The notes under the pieces: generated by a model | What the model was told of the DNA's origin: nothing | Databases searched by the model: none | Seen by the model: only the letters and a program-made list of their open reading frames with translations | Made by a program: the position numbers and the translations under genes | Assembly (NCBI GenBank): GCA_002296525.1 | Contig: DBIA01000009.1 | Location: forward strand, 1 to 13,004 | Length of the DNA stretch: 13,004 nucleotides | Reading direction: 5' to 3' | DNA from: Candidatus Neomicrothrix sp. UBA814 | GTDB taxonomy: Bacteria > Actinomycetota > Acidimicrobiia > Acidimicrobiales > Poriferisodalaceae | In this document: in pieces, positions 1 through 6,936 of the stretch | How the letters are laid out: the number at the start of each line of letters is the position of its first letter | Position numbering within the stretch: position 1 is the stretch's first letter

Positions 1-152
1 GTTCGTTCTTTCCCCCGCACCGTTTCCACTTCACACCAGGTAGCTACCAGAGGAAACCCCAATAGGTCTTCGTAGAAAGCACGTGTTGCTTCCTGATCAT
101 CCACCACGTATGCGTGATGGTGTAACCGAAATGCCGGAATTCCATCTCCCAT
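1..152 (-). CDS. VOC family (glyoxalase/bleomycin-resistance fold) protein, N-terminal part
   Basis: Partial gene cut by the left edge of the window; only the first 50 codons are present. Translating from the ATG at 152-150 gives a protein that opens MGDGIPAFRLHHHAYVVDDQ and continues with a segment containing TRAFYEDLLGFPLVATWCE. This is the classic first beta-alpha-beta unit of the vicinal oxygen chelate fold: an HHAYVV strand holding a metal-ligand histidine, a D-x-E-x-TRxFYE helix, then LGFPLVA. A good Shine-Dalgarno site (AGGGAG, 165-160) lies seven bases before the ATG and supports the start. Family members include dioxygenases, glyoxalases and fosfomycin-type resistance enzymes, so the reaction is not known from this fragment. 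The gene is divergent from the membrane-protein gene that follows, with about 110 bp between them. Confidence 0.85.
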   Translation of the reverse strand, partial: MGDGIPAFRLHHHAYVVDDQEATRAFYEDLLGFPLVATWCEVETVRGKER

Positions 153-248
153 TATTGCTCTCCCTGTTCCCCCGAGCAGTTAGGTTCCTATCCCGTAGTG
201 GCTGGTCTGCCGTAAACAACCTAGCCTTGAACAGTAGCTACCTGTAGT

Positions 249-255
249 GGAGAGG
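249..255 (+). promoter_or_regulatory. Ribosome binding site that sets the start of the DUF6159-like gene
   Basis: GGAGAGG followed by a six-base spacer (aattct) and then GTG at 262. The site overlaps the earlier in-frame GTG at 247, which has no such signal, so 262 is the better start. Confidence 0.6.
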
Positions 256-261
256 AATTCT

Positions 262-1071
262 GTGTTTCGACGTACTTGGGGTTTAGCGAAATCATCGATG
301 ACGGTGATCCGACTTGACCGAGAACTACTTGTCTTGCCTGTCTTAAACGCCGTTGCGGCAATAATTTTCGCGCTACTGCTGTGGCTGGTCGCCTCAGGTC
401 TGGGAGCCGATCTATCGGGGAACTCTGACAGTGGAGGCCAAGGCCTTATCGTTATAGCGATTTTTGGACTTCTCGGTATGAACGTCATCAACACCTTCTT
501 TAAAGGAGCGTTGGTGGCGGGAGCACATGAACGTTTCACCGGTGGCGACCCCACTATCGGATCATCACTTTCAGGAGCGTCAGCTCGACTACACCGGCTA
601 CTCCCCTGGGCGTTGATGGCAACAACCGTCGGAATCATTCTCTCCATCATCGAACGACAAGGCGGTCAACTTGGACGTATAGCCCGAGGCATCTTCGACA
701 TGGCCTGGGGAGTCATCACCTTCCTCATCGTCCCTGTAGTCATGTTCGACGACCTCGGCCCTGTCGCAGGGCTGAAACGCTCAGGGCAACTCCTTCGAAC
801 CTCTTGGGGAGAAAACCTCACAGCCCAAGTTGGATTCGGCTTGTTCTCTTTCGCGTTAGCGATCCCTGGCATCCTCCTAGTCGTCTTGGGCTCCTCAAGC
901 GGCATCTGGGCCCTCATTGTCATTGGAGTGCTTGCGGTCATGTTCGCTGCGGTTGTAGCAGCGGCACTTAACGGGATCTTCCAAACAGCGCTGTACTTGT
1001 ATGTAACAACTGGCGAGGCACCGTCCGGTTTCGGGGAACAACAACTGTCCTCGTCGTTTAACCAAAGCTGA
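262..1071 (+). CDS. DUF6159-like six-helix integral membrane protein
   Basis: A 269-residue hydrophobic protein of unknown function. It begins FRRTWGLAKSSMTVIRLDRELL, the short amphipathic, charged lead-in typical of DUF6159 proteins. About six membrane segments can be seen, near residues 22-47, 61-88, 114-130, 146-162, 190-210 and 215-245. The most characteristic part is residues 148-190, where a membrane helix ending in VPVVMFDDLGP runs into a conserved cytosolic stretch containing LKRSGQLLRTSWGEN. That matches what is known of the family; the role of these proteins is not established. The chosen GTG start has a strong ribosome binding site. An upstream in-frame GTG at 247 would add five residues and lacks one. 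The gene stands alone on this strand and ends three bases before the stop of the convergent CoA-transferase gene. Confidence 0.75.
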   Translation: MFRRTWGLAKSSMTVIRLDRELLVLPVLNAVAAIIFALLLWLVASGLGADLSGNSDSGGQGLIVIAIFGLLGMNVINTFFKGALVAGAHERFTGGDPTIGSSLSGASARLHRLLPWALMATTVGIILSIIERQGGQLGRIARGIFDMAWGVITFLIVPVVMFDDLGPVAGLKRSGQLLRTSWGENLTAQVGFGLFSFALAIPGILLVVLGSSSGIWALIVIGVLAVMFAAVVAAALNGIFQTALYLYVTTGEAPSGFGEQQLSSSFNQS

Positions 1072-1074
1072 GAA

Positions 1075-3507
1075 TCAGCCAAGCACCTCGGCGATTGCCA
1101 GTTCCGCGATCCGCTCTGGGTCATATCCCAGTTCCTCGGACAATATCTCCCAGTTGTGTTCACCCCATGTTGGTCCTCCATAGGTCACCACCGCTGGAGT
1201 TCGAGACATCAGAAATCGAGTGTTTTCGATGGTCGTCGTACCTTGGGTTGGATGCCCGACTTCGATGAAATGATTCCGGTGAGCTAACTGGGGGTCATCG
1301 AGGCAATGATCGGTGTTTTGAACGCGATGGGCTGGAATCCCAGCAGCCTGACATGTTGCCATTGTCTCAGTGCAGGAACGTTGCGAAGTCCATGAAGCAA
1401 TCCGCTTCTCGAGATCGTCTTGGTTGACCCTACGGGCGTCCACGTCGAGTGCTGCGAGTTCGGGTGCATTCATGAGTTCGCATAAGGCACGCCATTGGGC
1501 GTCGCTGGTGATTGCGATTGCTACCCACTCATCATCACCTTCAGATGGGAATACTGCGTGAGGAGCGTGGACATTGTCTTTGTTGCCCCTTCGATCCCAT
1601 AACCGGCCGTTAACTGTCCAATCCAAAAGAAGTGGGGTCAGTTGTTGCATGGACGCTTCACCCTGGCTGAAGTCGATGTATTGACCTTGACCGGTTGCTC
1701 GATGATGCTCAACTGCCGCCATCACGCAACTCACAAGGAACCTTGGGGAGATGTAGTCGGTGTAAGCCCCGAACGGCCCACTCGGTGGACGATCAGGCCA
1801 ACCCGTTGGCTCAAAGAAACCCGAAATTGCGGCTGCCATAGTCCCATATCCCGCTAGTTCGGTGTACGGACCGGTTTGCCCCATGATGCAACTCGATGCC
1901 ATCACAATGTCAGGTTTCAGTTTTCGCAACGACTGGTAATCCAACCCAAAGCCAGCCATGCCTTTGGGTGAAAACGACTCCAACACCACATCGGCCCACT
2001 GCACAAGATCGTGTACCACTTCGATCGCTTCGGGTTTCGTGAGGTCGAGCGATAAGCCGCGTTTACCGGCATTCATGTTGCTGTAGAGGGCTGAGTTATC
2101 GGGCAGCGCTTCGTCGTCTCGGAACGGTTGCAAGGTCCGAGCGGTGTCCATACGCGCTTCGGAGTCGATGCGGATGATGTTTGCGCCATAGTCCGCGAGT
2201 ACTCGGCTTCCAGCTGGTCCCGCCATCACCCACATGAAGTCGAGGATCTTGAGCCCTTCAAGGGCCTTGCCTGTCCGACCGGGTACTGCCGGTATTGGCA
2301 CCGAAGGGGTTCTTGGTGCTTCCGACAGTATCTGGGCGGTGTGCTCGCCGATCGTTGGTGGCTGGGGAAGAGGCTTCTGCGGAGTCTCTGAAAATATTGC
2401 CATTCGCCCGGGGAATCGCACGAGTCGATCACCGATCTGAATATCCTCCCAAATTCCCCGTTCGGTGAGATGGGGATTGTTCAGAACGTCTTCAGCTGTT
2501 GTCACCGGCGCGATCAGCAGCCGTCGAACAAAAGCCTCCTCGAATAGCTCTGCTTTAGTTTTCGTGGCACAAAACTCGCCGATAACTCTTTTCACCCGGT
2601 CGTATTCGGATACAGGTTCTTGCCCCGAGAAAATAAGTTCCCCGTAGTTCAACCAATCTTTGTCCCGGGTGGCTTCATCACAGAACCCCTCTTCGAATAT
2701 CCACTCCATCAAGTTTCTAGTGAACGGTCCGAGGGCCGGCCCAAACAGGACAGTGATGGACGCATACCCGTCAGCGCAAGGCCACATCAACTGGACATAG
2801 ATGTCAGAAATGGTGACCCCTCCAGCGGAACGAATAGCTGGGGGAGCGTTGATTGCGGACGCCACCATGTTGGTTTGACTTGCCTGCAGGGTAGAAGCCT
2901 GAGCAGAGAGGTTGATGTGCTGACCTAATCCTGAATTGTGTTGGCGCTCATAGAGAGCAATAAGGGCCGCTCCCACGGCTTCTGAAGACACATGCAAATA
3001 GGCCTGATCGAGCGGGATACGAACGGGAGCACGATCCAAATCCCCCGCCAAGCTCATCTGACCACCTGAAGCCATGATTGTCAGGTCCGTCGCCTCCCAC
3101 AGCGCTTTCGGTCCTTCATCACCGAACGCCGAAATAGATAGATGAATAAGCGCTGGGTTCCGTTCACTCATGACTTCATAGCTGAGACCGAGAGTGTCGA
3201 GAACCCCCGGCCCGTAGGCCTCAATGACGATGTCAGCGCCGTCGGTTAAAGCAAGCAATTTGTTGCGGTCATCAGCTGTGTCTAAATCAAGAACTATCGA
3301 TTTTTTTCCTCGGTTGTACGACCAATGCCATAACGAAGTATCCGGCGACACGACGTCATCTGCAAATGGTCCAAGCGTCCGAGAGCGAGATCCACCGGGA
3401 GGTTCCACGGTGATCACTTCGGCGCCCAATGAAGCGAGCACACTGCCAGCGAGCTGACCGCGCTCATCTGCTAACTCGATCACCCGATAGTCACCCAAAA
3501 TGCTCAC
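1075..3507 (-). CDS. Tandem-domain CaiB/BaiF family III CoA-transferase
   Basis: An 810-residue protein made of two complete family III CoA-transferase units; usual members are about 400 residues and act as dimers. Unit 1 (about 1-400) opens GDYRVIELADERGQLAGSV and has LASLGAEVITVEPPGG. Unit 2 (about 415-805) restarts with LEGLKILDFMWVMAGPAGS and LADYGANIIRIDSE. The family forms an acyl-aspartyl intermediate and moves CoA between carboxylic acids. The likely nucleophiles are D167 (IPLDQAY) and D584 (GAYTDYIS), each before the usual helix and the GQ(H/Y)I(N/D) motif, so neither half looks dead. The start is a GTG with only a G-rich stretch (3521-3517) as ribosome site. It is last in a minus-strand run, 84 bp after the LLM oxidoreductase gene, which suggests CoA activation of an acid in the same pathway. 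The substrate is unknown. Confidence 0.93.
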   Translation of the reverse strand: MSILGDYRVIELADERGQLAGSVLASLGAEVITVEPPGGSRSRTLGPFADDVVSPDTSLWHWSYNRGKKSIVLDLDTADDRNKLLALTDGADIVIEAYGPGVLDTLGLSYEVMSERNPALIHLSISAFGDEGPKALWEATDLTIMASGGQMSLAGDLDRAPVRIPLDQAYLHVSSEAVGAALIALYERQHNSGLGQHINLSAQASTLQASQTNMVASAINAPPAIRSAGGVTISDIYVQLMWPCADGYASITVLFGPALGPFTRNLMEWIFEEGFCDEATRDKDWLNYGELIFSGQEPVSEYDRVKRVIGEFCATKTKAELFEEAFVRRLLIAPVTTAEDVLNNPHLTERGIWEDIQIGDRLVRFPGRMAIFSETPQKPLPQPPTIGEHTAQILSEAPRTPSVPIPAVPGRTGKALEGLKILDFMWVMAGPAGSRVLADYGANIIRIDSEARMDTARTLQPFRDDEALPDNSALYSNMNAGKRGLSLDLTKPEAIEVVHDLVQWADVVLESFSPKGMAGFGLDYQSLRKLKPDIVMASSCIMGQTGPYTELAGYGTMAAAISGFFEPTGWPDRPPSGPFGAYTDYISPRFLVSCVMAAVEHHRATGQGQYIDFSQGEASMQQLTPLLLDWTVNGRLWDRRGNKDNVHAPHAVFPSEGDDEWVAIAITSDAQWRALCELMNAPELAALDVDARRVNQDDLEKRIASWTSQRSCTETMATCQAAGIPAHRVQNTDHCLDDPQLAHRNHFIEVGHPTQGTTTIENTRFLMSRTPAVVTYGGPTWGEHNWEILSEELGYDPERIAELAIAEVLG

Positions 3508-3534
3508 GGACTCACACCCCCAGTGCAGTGAGAA

Positions 3535-3571
3535 GAGCTAAAGGATTATTGACCGCGATGAGCTAAATGAT
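3535..3571 (-). repeat. Pair of 12-nt direct repeats upstream of the CoA-transferase gene
   Basis: On the minus strand ATCATTTAGCTC (3571-3560) and ATCCTTTAGCTC (3546-3535) differ by one base and start 25 bases apart. They fill the middle of the 84-bp gap between the LLM gene and the CoA-transferase start at 3507. This could be an operator with two half-sites or chance; there is no regulator gene nearby to link to it. Confidence 0.4.
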
Positions 3572-3591
3572 CCAGTCGAAAACATCGAATT

Positions 3592-4650
3592 TCACATTCG
3601 GGCAATCACTTCGGAAGCAAATCGGGCACAAATCTCATACTGCTGGTCGACCGGCGGTATGAAATTAATGCCATCGAGACCCTGCTTCTCGAGTTCAGTG
3701 AGCTGCTCCGCAATGTCGCCAGGTTGCCCGACAATTGCGCACGAACGAATCAATTCAGGAGTCACGAAGCGTTCCTCTTGTTTGTCGAGATGACCGTAAT
3801 GGGACGAATGAACATCGGACACCGACCGGTCAGCATCTCGCTGTTGGCGAAAATCCACGTACTCGTCCCAGATCGAATGAACAAAAGCCGGCGGTGCAGC
3901 ATCGGTTTCGCGGAACCGGTCGTAGAGGTAATGGACGTTGACCATCACTGAGGACCCGACTTCCTGAAGCACCCGGGGAGATGCCAACGTTTCGTCGGGG
4001 TTGAGCATCAACATGTTCACCAGGGCAGTGGTCTCAAAGTTCGCAAGGCTGCGTCCCACTTCATCAGCTCCGCGTTGCACGTTTGATAATGCATCGGGGA
4101 TAGTGCCGCCGCGCGGAATCCCAGTGATCAACCCATCGCCCAACTCGCCTGCCAACGCCTGCGATCGAGGTCCGAAGCCACCAACATGAATAGGAATTGG
4201 GTGGTCAATATCAACGTAATCGAGCTCAAGGCTCTGAAAGCTCACGGGATGCGTTCGCCCGTTCGCGGTGTAGTCAACCGTTTCGCCATTCAACAACGCC
4301 TTGATCACACGAAGATCTTCCGCGTAGTCGGCGACCGTCATGGGTAATTGACCCATGTTGCGCATAGCAGTGTTGCCAGTTCCTACACCAAGGAATGTTC
4401 GTCCCGGGGCTAACCGGTTGATGGTCGCGATCGCGTTTGCAGTGGCTGGGGCGACTCGCAGTCCGGGGATAGCAACCCCGGAGCCGACCCGAATCCTTTC
4501 GGTGCGTTCGGCGACTAACGCCATCATCACCCATAGATTCGACCGCAAGAGGGGACTATCCCACACCCAGCAAAAGTCGTATCCCTGGTCTTCGGCTTGG
4601 ACCGCCAAATCGATCTCATCGAACCGACTGACCGTCACCCCAAACTTCAT
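3592..4650 (-). CDS. LLM-class flavin/F420-dependent oxidoreductase (luciferase-like)
   Basis: A 352-residue TIM-barrel oxidoreductase of the bacterial luciferase-like family. Visible family marks are the N-terminal barrel strand and helix (MKFGVTVSRFDEIDLAVQAE), YDFCWVWDSPL near residues 24-34, and ERIRVGSGVAIP at 51-62. A glycine-rich LGVGTGN loop lies at 87-93, the strand IPIHVGGFGP at 152-161, and a C-terminal AIVGQPGDIAEQL at 305-317 is typical of F420-linked members. Such enzymes move hydride or add oxygen using FMN or coenzyme F420; the substrate cannot be told. The start is an ATG that lies only 11 bases after the stop of the Ddn-like gene, and there is no strong ribosome site, so translational coupling is likely. 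The close neighbour of Ddn type favours F420 over FMN, which is inference. Confidence 0.9.
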   Translation of the reverse strand: MKFGVTVSRFDEIDLAVQAEDQGYDFCWVWDSPLLRSNLWVMMALVAERTERIRVGSGVAIPGLRVAPATANAIATINRLAPGRTFLGVGTGNTAMRNMGQLPMTVADYAEDLRVIKALLNGETVDYTANGRTHPVSFQSLELDYVDIDHPIPIHVGGFGPRSQALAGELGDGLITGIPRGGTIPDALSNVQRGADEVGRSLANFETTALVNMLMLNPDETLASPRVLQEVGSSVMVNVHYLYDRFRETDAAPPAFVHSIWDEYVDFRQQRDADRSVSDVHSSHYGHLDKQEERFVTPELIRSCAIVGQPGDIAEQLTELEKQGLDGINFIPPVDQQYEICARFASEVIARM

Positions 4651-4661
4651 GAAGAAAACTT

Positions 4662-5087
4662 CTAATCGGTGGTTCTCACTAAACGAAAAACCGGAATTAC
4701 ACGGGGTGCCGCTTTCTCCGCGTATTTATGGAACACCGGAAGCTCTGCAGCCTGAGCTGCGTATAGACGATCGCGTTCTTCGCCTTCGGTGAGAACAGCG
4801 GTTGCCTCATACTGGTCAGTGCCAACCTCCAGAAGCACATCAGGGTTCGCAACCAGGTTGTGATACCAGTTGGGATTATTAGGGGCTCCTCCCATCGAAG
4901 CGATAATCACTAGATCATCGCCATCGGTCGAATATGCCAGAGGGGAACACAGCTCGCGACCCGATTTCGCTCCAACCATCGTCACCAAAACAATCGGCGT
5001 TCCGTCGAACGGGGGACCGCACTCCCCGCCGTTTGCTCGAAACTCAGCGATCGCCTTTTCGTTCATCGCCAAAAAATCTATTGCCAT
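4662..5087 (-). CDS. Nitroreductase-family deazaflavin-dependent oxidoreductase (Ddn-like)
   Basis: A 141-residue split-barrel protein of the Ddn family (F420H2-dependent reductases best known from mycobacteria, where Ddn reduces quinones and activates nitroimidazoles). The match runs the full length: MNEKAIAEFRANGGE near the start, then PIVLVTMVGAKSGRE at 31-45, LAYSTDGDDLVIIASMGG at 50-67, and the family signature NNPNWYHNLVANPDV at 70-84. It ends with EGEERDRLYAAQAAELPVF and RVIPVFRL. The start is taken at the ATG at 5087-5085, which has a strong ribosome site (GGAGGGA) five bases upstream. A TTG eight codons earlier is open but has no such support. It is followed after 11 bases by the LLM gene and preceded after 58 bases by the FkbM gene. 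The actual electron acceptor is unknown. Confidence 0.93.
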   Translation of the reverse strand: MAIDFLAMNEKAIAEFRANGGECGPPFDGTPIVLVTMVGAKSGRELCSPLAYSTDGDDLVIIASMGGAPNNPNWYHNLVANPDVLLEVGTDQYEATAVLTEGEERDRLYAAQAAELPVFHKYAEKAAPRVIPVFRLVRTTD

Positions 5088-5092
5088 CGTCT

Positions 5093-5099
5093 TCCCTCC
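5093..5099 (-). promoter_or_regulatory. Ribosome binding site that sets the start of the Ddn-like gene
   Basis: The minus strand reads GGAGGGA, five bases before the ATG at 5087-5085. It lies downstream of the alternative TTG at 5111, which argues for the shorter 141-residue product. Confidence 0.65.
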
Positions 5100-5145
5100 A
5101 GTTCGAAGCAAACCTAGTGCCTGATCTTTCGATGACGTACAGAAA

Positions 5146-5970
5146 TCACCTGATTAGGAAATCGTCGCTGTCGAACTCGATTGGGGTATGACTTGCGACG
5201 ACGTCAACGACCGCAGCTCCAGCGCCCAAAAGATGCAATACGTGATTCACAGTCGCGTCACCTTCTACATGAGTGACCGTAGCTTCACCATCAACCACTG
5301 CGGTGTGCGGATATCTATCCCGCACCCACGCAAATAAATCTTGAGGAAGAGTTCGACCGTAACGCCACAGACAAAACACGTTCACCTCAAATACCACAAC
5401 AGGGCGATCCCGAGTCAGAGTGCTTGTCGCTCCCTGCAACACCCCTAGTTCGCCGCCTTCGACATCTATTTTGATGAAATCCACCCGCTCGATTCCCAAA
5501 CTGGTGACTGCATTGTCAACAGTTGTCACAGGCACTGACACCCCACCAAGTTCTTCAGACAAAAAGCCCCAACCACTGCCGTTCCCGTCCTCATGAAAGC
5601 GCATCACACCTGGTTGGCTACCCACAGCACTCTCGACCACTGATATAGGTGCACCAGTTGACCGTCTAACTGTTTCCCGCAATGACCGGTGTACTGACGG
5701 AGCAGCTTCAAACGCGACAACTCTGCCATTAGGGAATCGTTTCGCGAATGCAGCTGTGACTGCCCCAATCGAAGCTCCGATGTCGAACACCACCGGGGCG
5801 TCACCCAACATCAGATCAGCAACGCGAACAGCGGGCTCAAAAATTTTTCCCTGTTCCGCGCATTGCTGAAAATAAAGGTCGTCGTCTTCACCAGCGACCT
5901 CAACATCAATGCCCGACACGTTGAGTTCGCTGATCTGTAGATCACTTGTCACCGCGCCGAGGGTAGCCAA
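5146..5970 (-). CDS. FkbM family SAM-dependent methyltransferase
   Basis: A protein of about 274 residues with the class I methyltransferase fold in its FkbM form. The SAM-binding motif I is VVFDIGASIGAVTAAFA (60-76), with D63, G65 and G69. Motif II carries the acidic FEAAP (87-91). The FkbM hallmark DFIKIDVEGGELGVLQGA lies at 164-181, followed by the strand PVVVFEVN (190-197). FkbM enzymes O-methylate sugars, polyketides and other small molecules; the acceptor here is unknown. The start is uncertain: TTG at 5970 is the most upstream usual start, GTG at 5952 would also work, and neither has a clear ribosome site. The gene heads the minus-strand run and is divergent from the EamA gene, with only 42 bp between them. 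Its fit with the redox and CoA genes downstream is not obvious; it may be only positional. Confidence 0.88.
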   Translation of the reverse strand: MATLGAVTSDLQISELNVSGIDVEVAGEDDDLYFQQCAEQGKIFEPAVRVADLMLGDAPVVFDIGASIGAVTAAFAKRFPNGRVVAFEAAPSVHRSLRETVRRSTGAPISVVESAVGSQPGVMRFHEDGNGSGWGFLSEELGGVSVPVTTVDNAVTSLGIERVDFIKIDVEGGELGVLQGATSTLTRDRPVVVFEVNVFCLWRYGRTLPQDLFAWVRDRYPHTAVVDGEATVTHVEGDATVNHVLHLLGAGAAVVDVVASHTPIEFDSDDFLIR

Positions 5971-5986
5971 CAGCGGTAGCGTTGGC
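5966..5986. repeat. Short inverted repeat over the divergent start region
   Basis: GCCAAC (5966-5971) and GTTGGC (5981-5986) are perfect 6-bp arms around a nine-base loop. The repeat covers the proposed TTG start of the FkbM gene in the 42-bp gap to the EamA gene. It could be an operator or a hairpin over the start, but arms this short may be chance. Confidence 0.25.
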
Positions 5987-6012
5987 GGTTCGGTACACCT
6001 TCGGAGGTCGCG

Positions 6013-6840
6013 ATGCCGATCTTCCTAGGGCTCATGGGTTCGCTCGTCATCGGCGCCTCAGACTTCTTTGCCCGATACGTAGCTCGACGTAACCACGCTG
6101 CGACCACCGCCGCTACAGGGCTGATCTTTGCGACCACCGCAGCGCTTTTGGTAGCTAGCTTCGGTCCCGGAGGATTTCGTACAACCGACTACCTCTTTGG
6201 TTGCGCATCAGGGCTTGCCAGCGGCGGCGCTCTAGCGCTTCTCTATCGAGGGCTTGCCGTTTCATCGGTCGCTGTGGTGTCCCCAATCGTCGCTGTGCTA
6301 CTCGGCGCAGTCCCAATGTTTTGGGATGTCGCAGTTGGGACACCACTCAGTAGTGGGGTAGTCGGCGGCGTTGTAGTAGCCCTTTTTGGGTTACTAGTTA
6401 CAACCTTTGACCCAGCGCTCGGAGATCGAGTACGGCAAGGAGTTGTCCTAGGGTTCGCGTCGGGACTGTGTTTTGGAATCGGACTCGTTCTCATGGCCCA
6501 AACAACCGTTGATGGCGGTCTATGGCCCGTAGTAGCCCAACGTTCAACGGCGTTCATCATCCTCATCGGGTTCTGCACAATTCGAGGTGTACCTCGAATC
6601 GTCCGAGGCCACGCCCTTCGCTTCTCAGCCGCCGCCGGGATTCTCGGATCAATCGGAGTGCTCTGCTACACAGCAGGGTTCCAACGAGGCTCAGTCACTG
6701 CTGTAGCTGTCGCAGCATCACTATTCCCAATTCCTACGGCGATACTCGCCGCTACCTTCGACAACGATTCCTTGCGTTGGTGGCAGATCATCGGTGTTGG
6801 AATCGTCGTAGCCGGAATTGGTTTGATCGCCAAGGGTTGA
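6013..6840 (+). CDS. EamA/DMT superfamily transporter
   Basis: A 275-residue, highly hydrophobic protein with the two-fold repeat of the drug/metabolite transporter (EamA) family and about ten predicted membrane helices. Repeat 1 covers about 1-132 and includes the typical ALALLYRGLAVSSVAVVSPI (73-92). Repeat 2 covers about 140-275 and includes AGFQRGSVTAVAVAASLFPI (221-240), with the proline-centred helix expected of the family. These proteins sit in the inner membrane and move amino acids, nucleotides or other small metabolites, usually outward. The ATG start has a good GGAGG site (6003-6007) five bases upstream. It is divergent from the FkbM gene and is followed after 96 bp by the hydantoinase gene on the same strand, which hints at a shared substrate or product. 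The cargo cannot be read from the sequence. Confidence 0.9.
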   Translation: MPIFLGLMGSLVIGASDFFARYVARRNHAATTAATGLIFATTAALLVASFGPGGFRTTDYLFGCASGLASGGALALLYRGLAVSSVAVVSPIVAVLLGAVPMFWDVAVGTPLSSGVVGGVVVALFGLLVTTFDPALGDRVRQGVVLGFASGLCFGIGLVLMAQTTVDGGLWPVVAQRSTAFIILIGFCTIRGVPRIVRGHALRFSAAAGILGSIGVLCYTAGFQRGSVTAVAVAASLFPIPTAILAATFDNDSLRWWQIIGVGIVVAGIGLIAKG

Positions 6841-6869
6841 CGACCCTTAAGAAGTGAAGCTTCGTGTGC

Positions 6870-6903
6870 TAACTGTCACCGATCAATAATCTGGTGGCAG
6901 TTA
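6870..6903 (+). promoter_or_regulatory. 11-bp inverted repeat (hairpin or operator) upstream of the hydantoinase gene
   Basis: TAACTGTCACC (6870-6880) pairs with GGTGGCAGTTA (6893-6903) around a 12-base AT-rich loop. There is a single mismatch, and it becomes a G-U pair in RNA. A TAATCT sequence that could serve as a -10 element lies at the loop end (6887-6892), but no clear -35 partner was found. No T-run follows the second arm, so a standard intrinsic terminator for the EamA gene is unlikely. An operator or a 5' leader hairpin controlling the fused hydantoinase gene, which starts 33 bases later, are the main options. Confidence 0.5.
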
Positions 6904-6936
6904 CCTACCGCAGCGAACAAGAGGTACCCAGAATTT

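Noticed and set aside
39..245. GTAGCTACC occurring both in the VOC gene (within 39-48) and before the DUF6159-like gene (234-242), each in a partly palindromic setting
   Set aside because: The first copy encodes the conserved Val-Ala-Thr of the VOC motif and the second is an imperfect palindrome. A shared 9-mer of this kind is too weak to call a regulatory repeat.
153..261. Possible divergent promoter elements, such as TTGAAC at 227-232
   Set aside because: No -10 element at proper spacing leaves room before the start codons, so no promoter is called.
666..1181. Open frame of 171 residues on the minus strand
   Set aside because: It lies over the DUF6159-like gene and the end of the CoA-transferase gene, and its composition (many Arg, Ser, Thr, Pro) is that of a shadow frame.
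2620..2928. Open frame of 102 residues on the plus strand inside the CoA-transferase gene
   Set aside because: It is antisense to a clearly conserved coding region, has no recognisable motif and no ribosome site.
4355..4792. Open frame of 145 residues on the plus strand
   Set aside because: It is antisense to the LLM and Ddn-like genes, both of which are firmly identified; it has no family resemblance of its own.
6856..6863. GAAGCTTC palindrome just after the EamA stop codon
   Set aside because: An eight-base perfect palindrome with no extension and no T-run is not a credible terminator.
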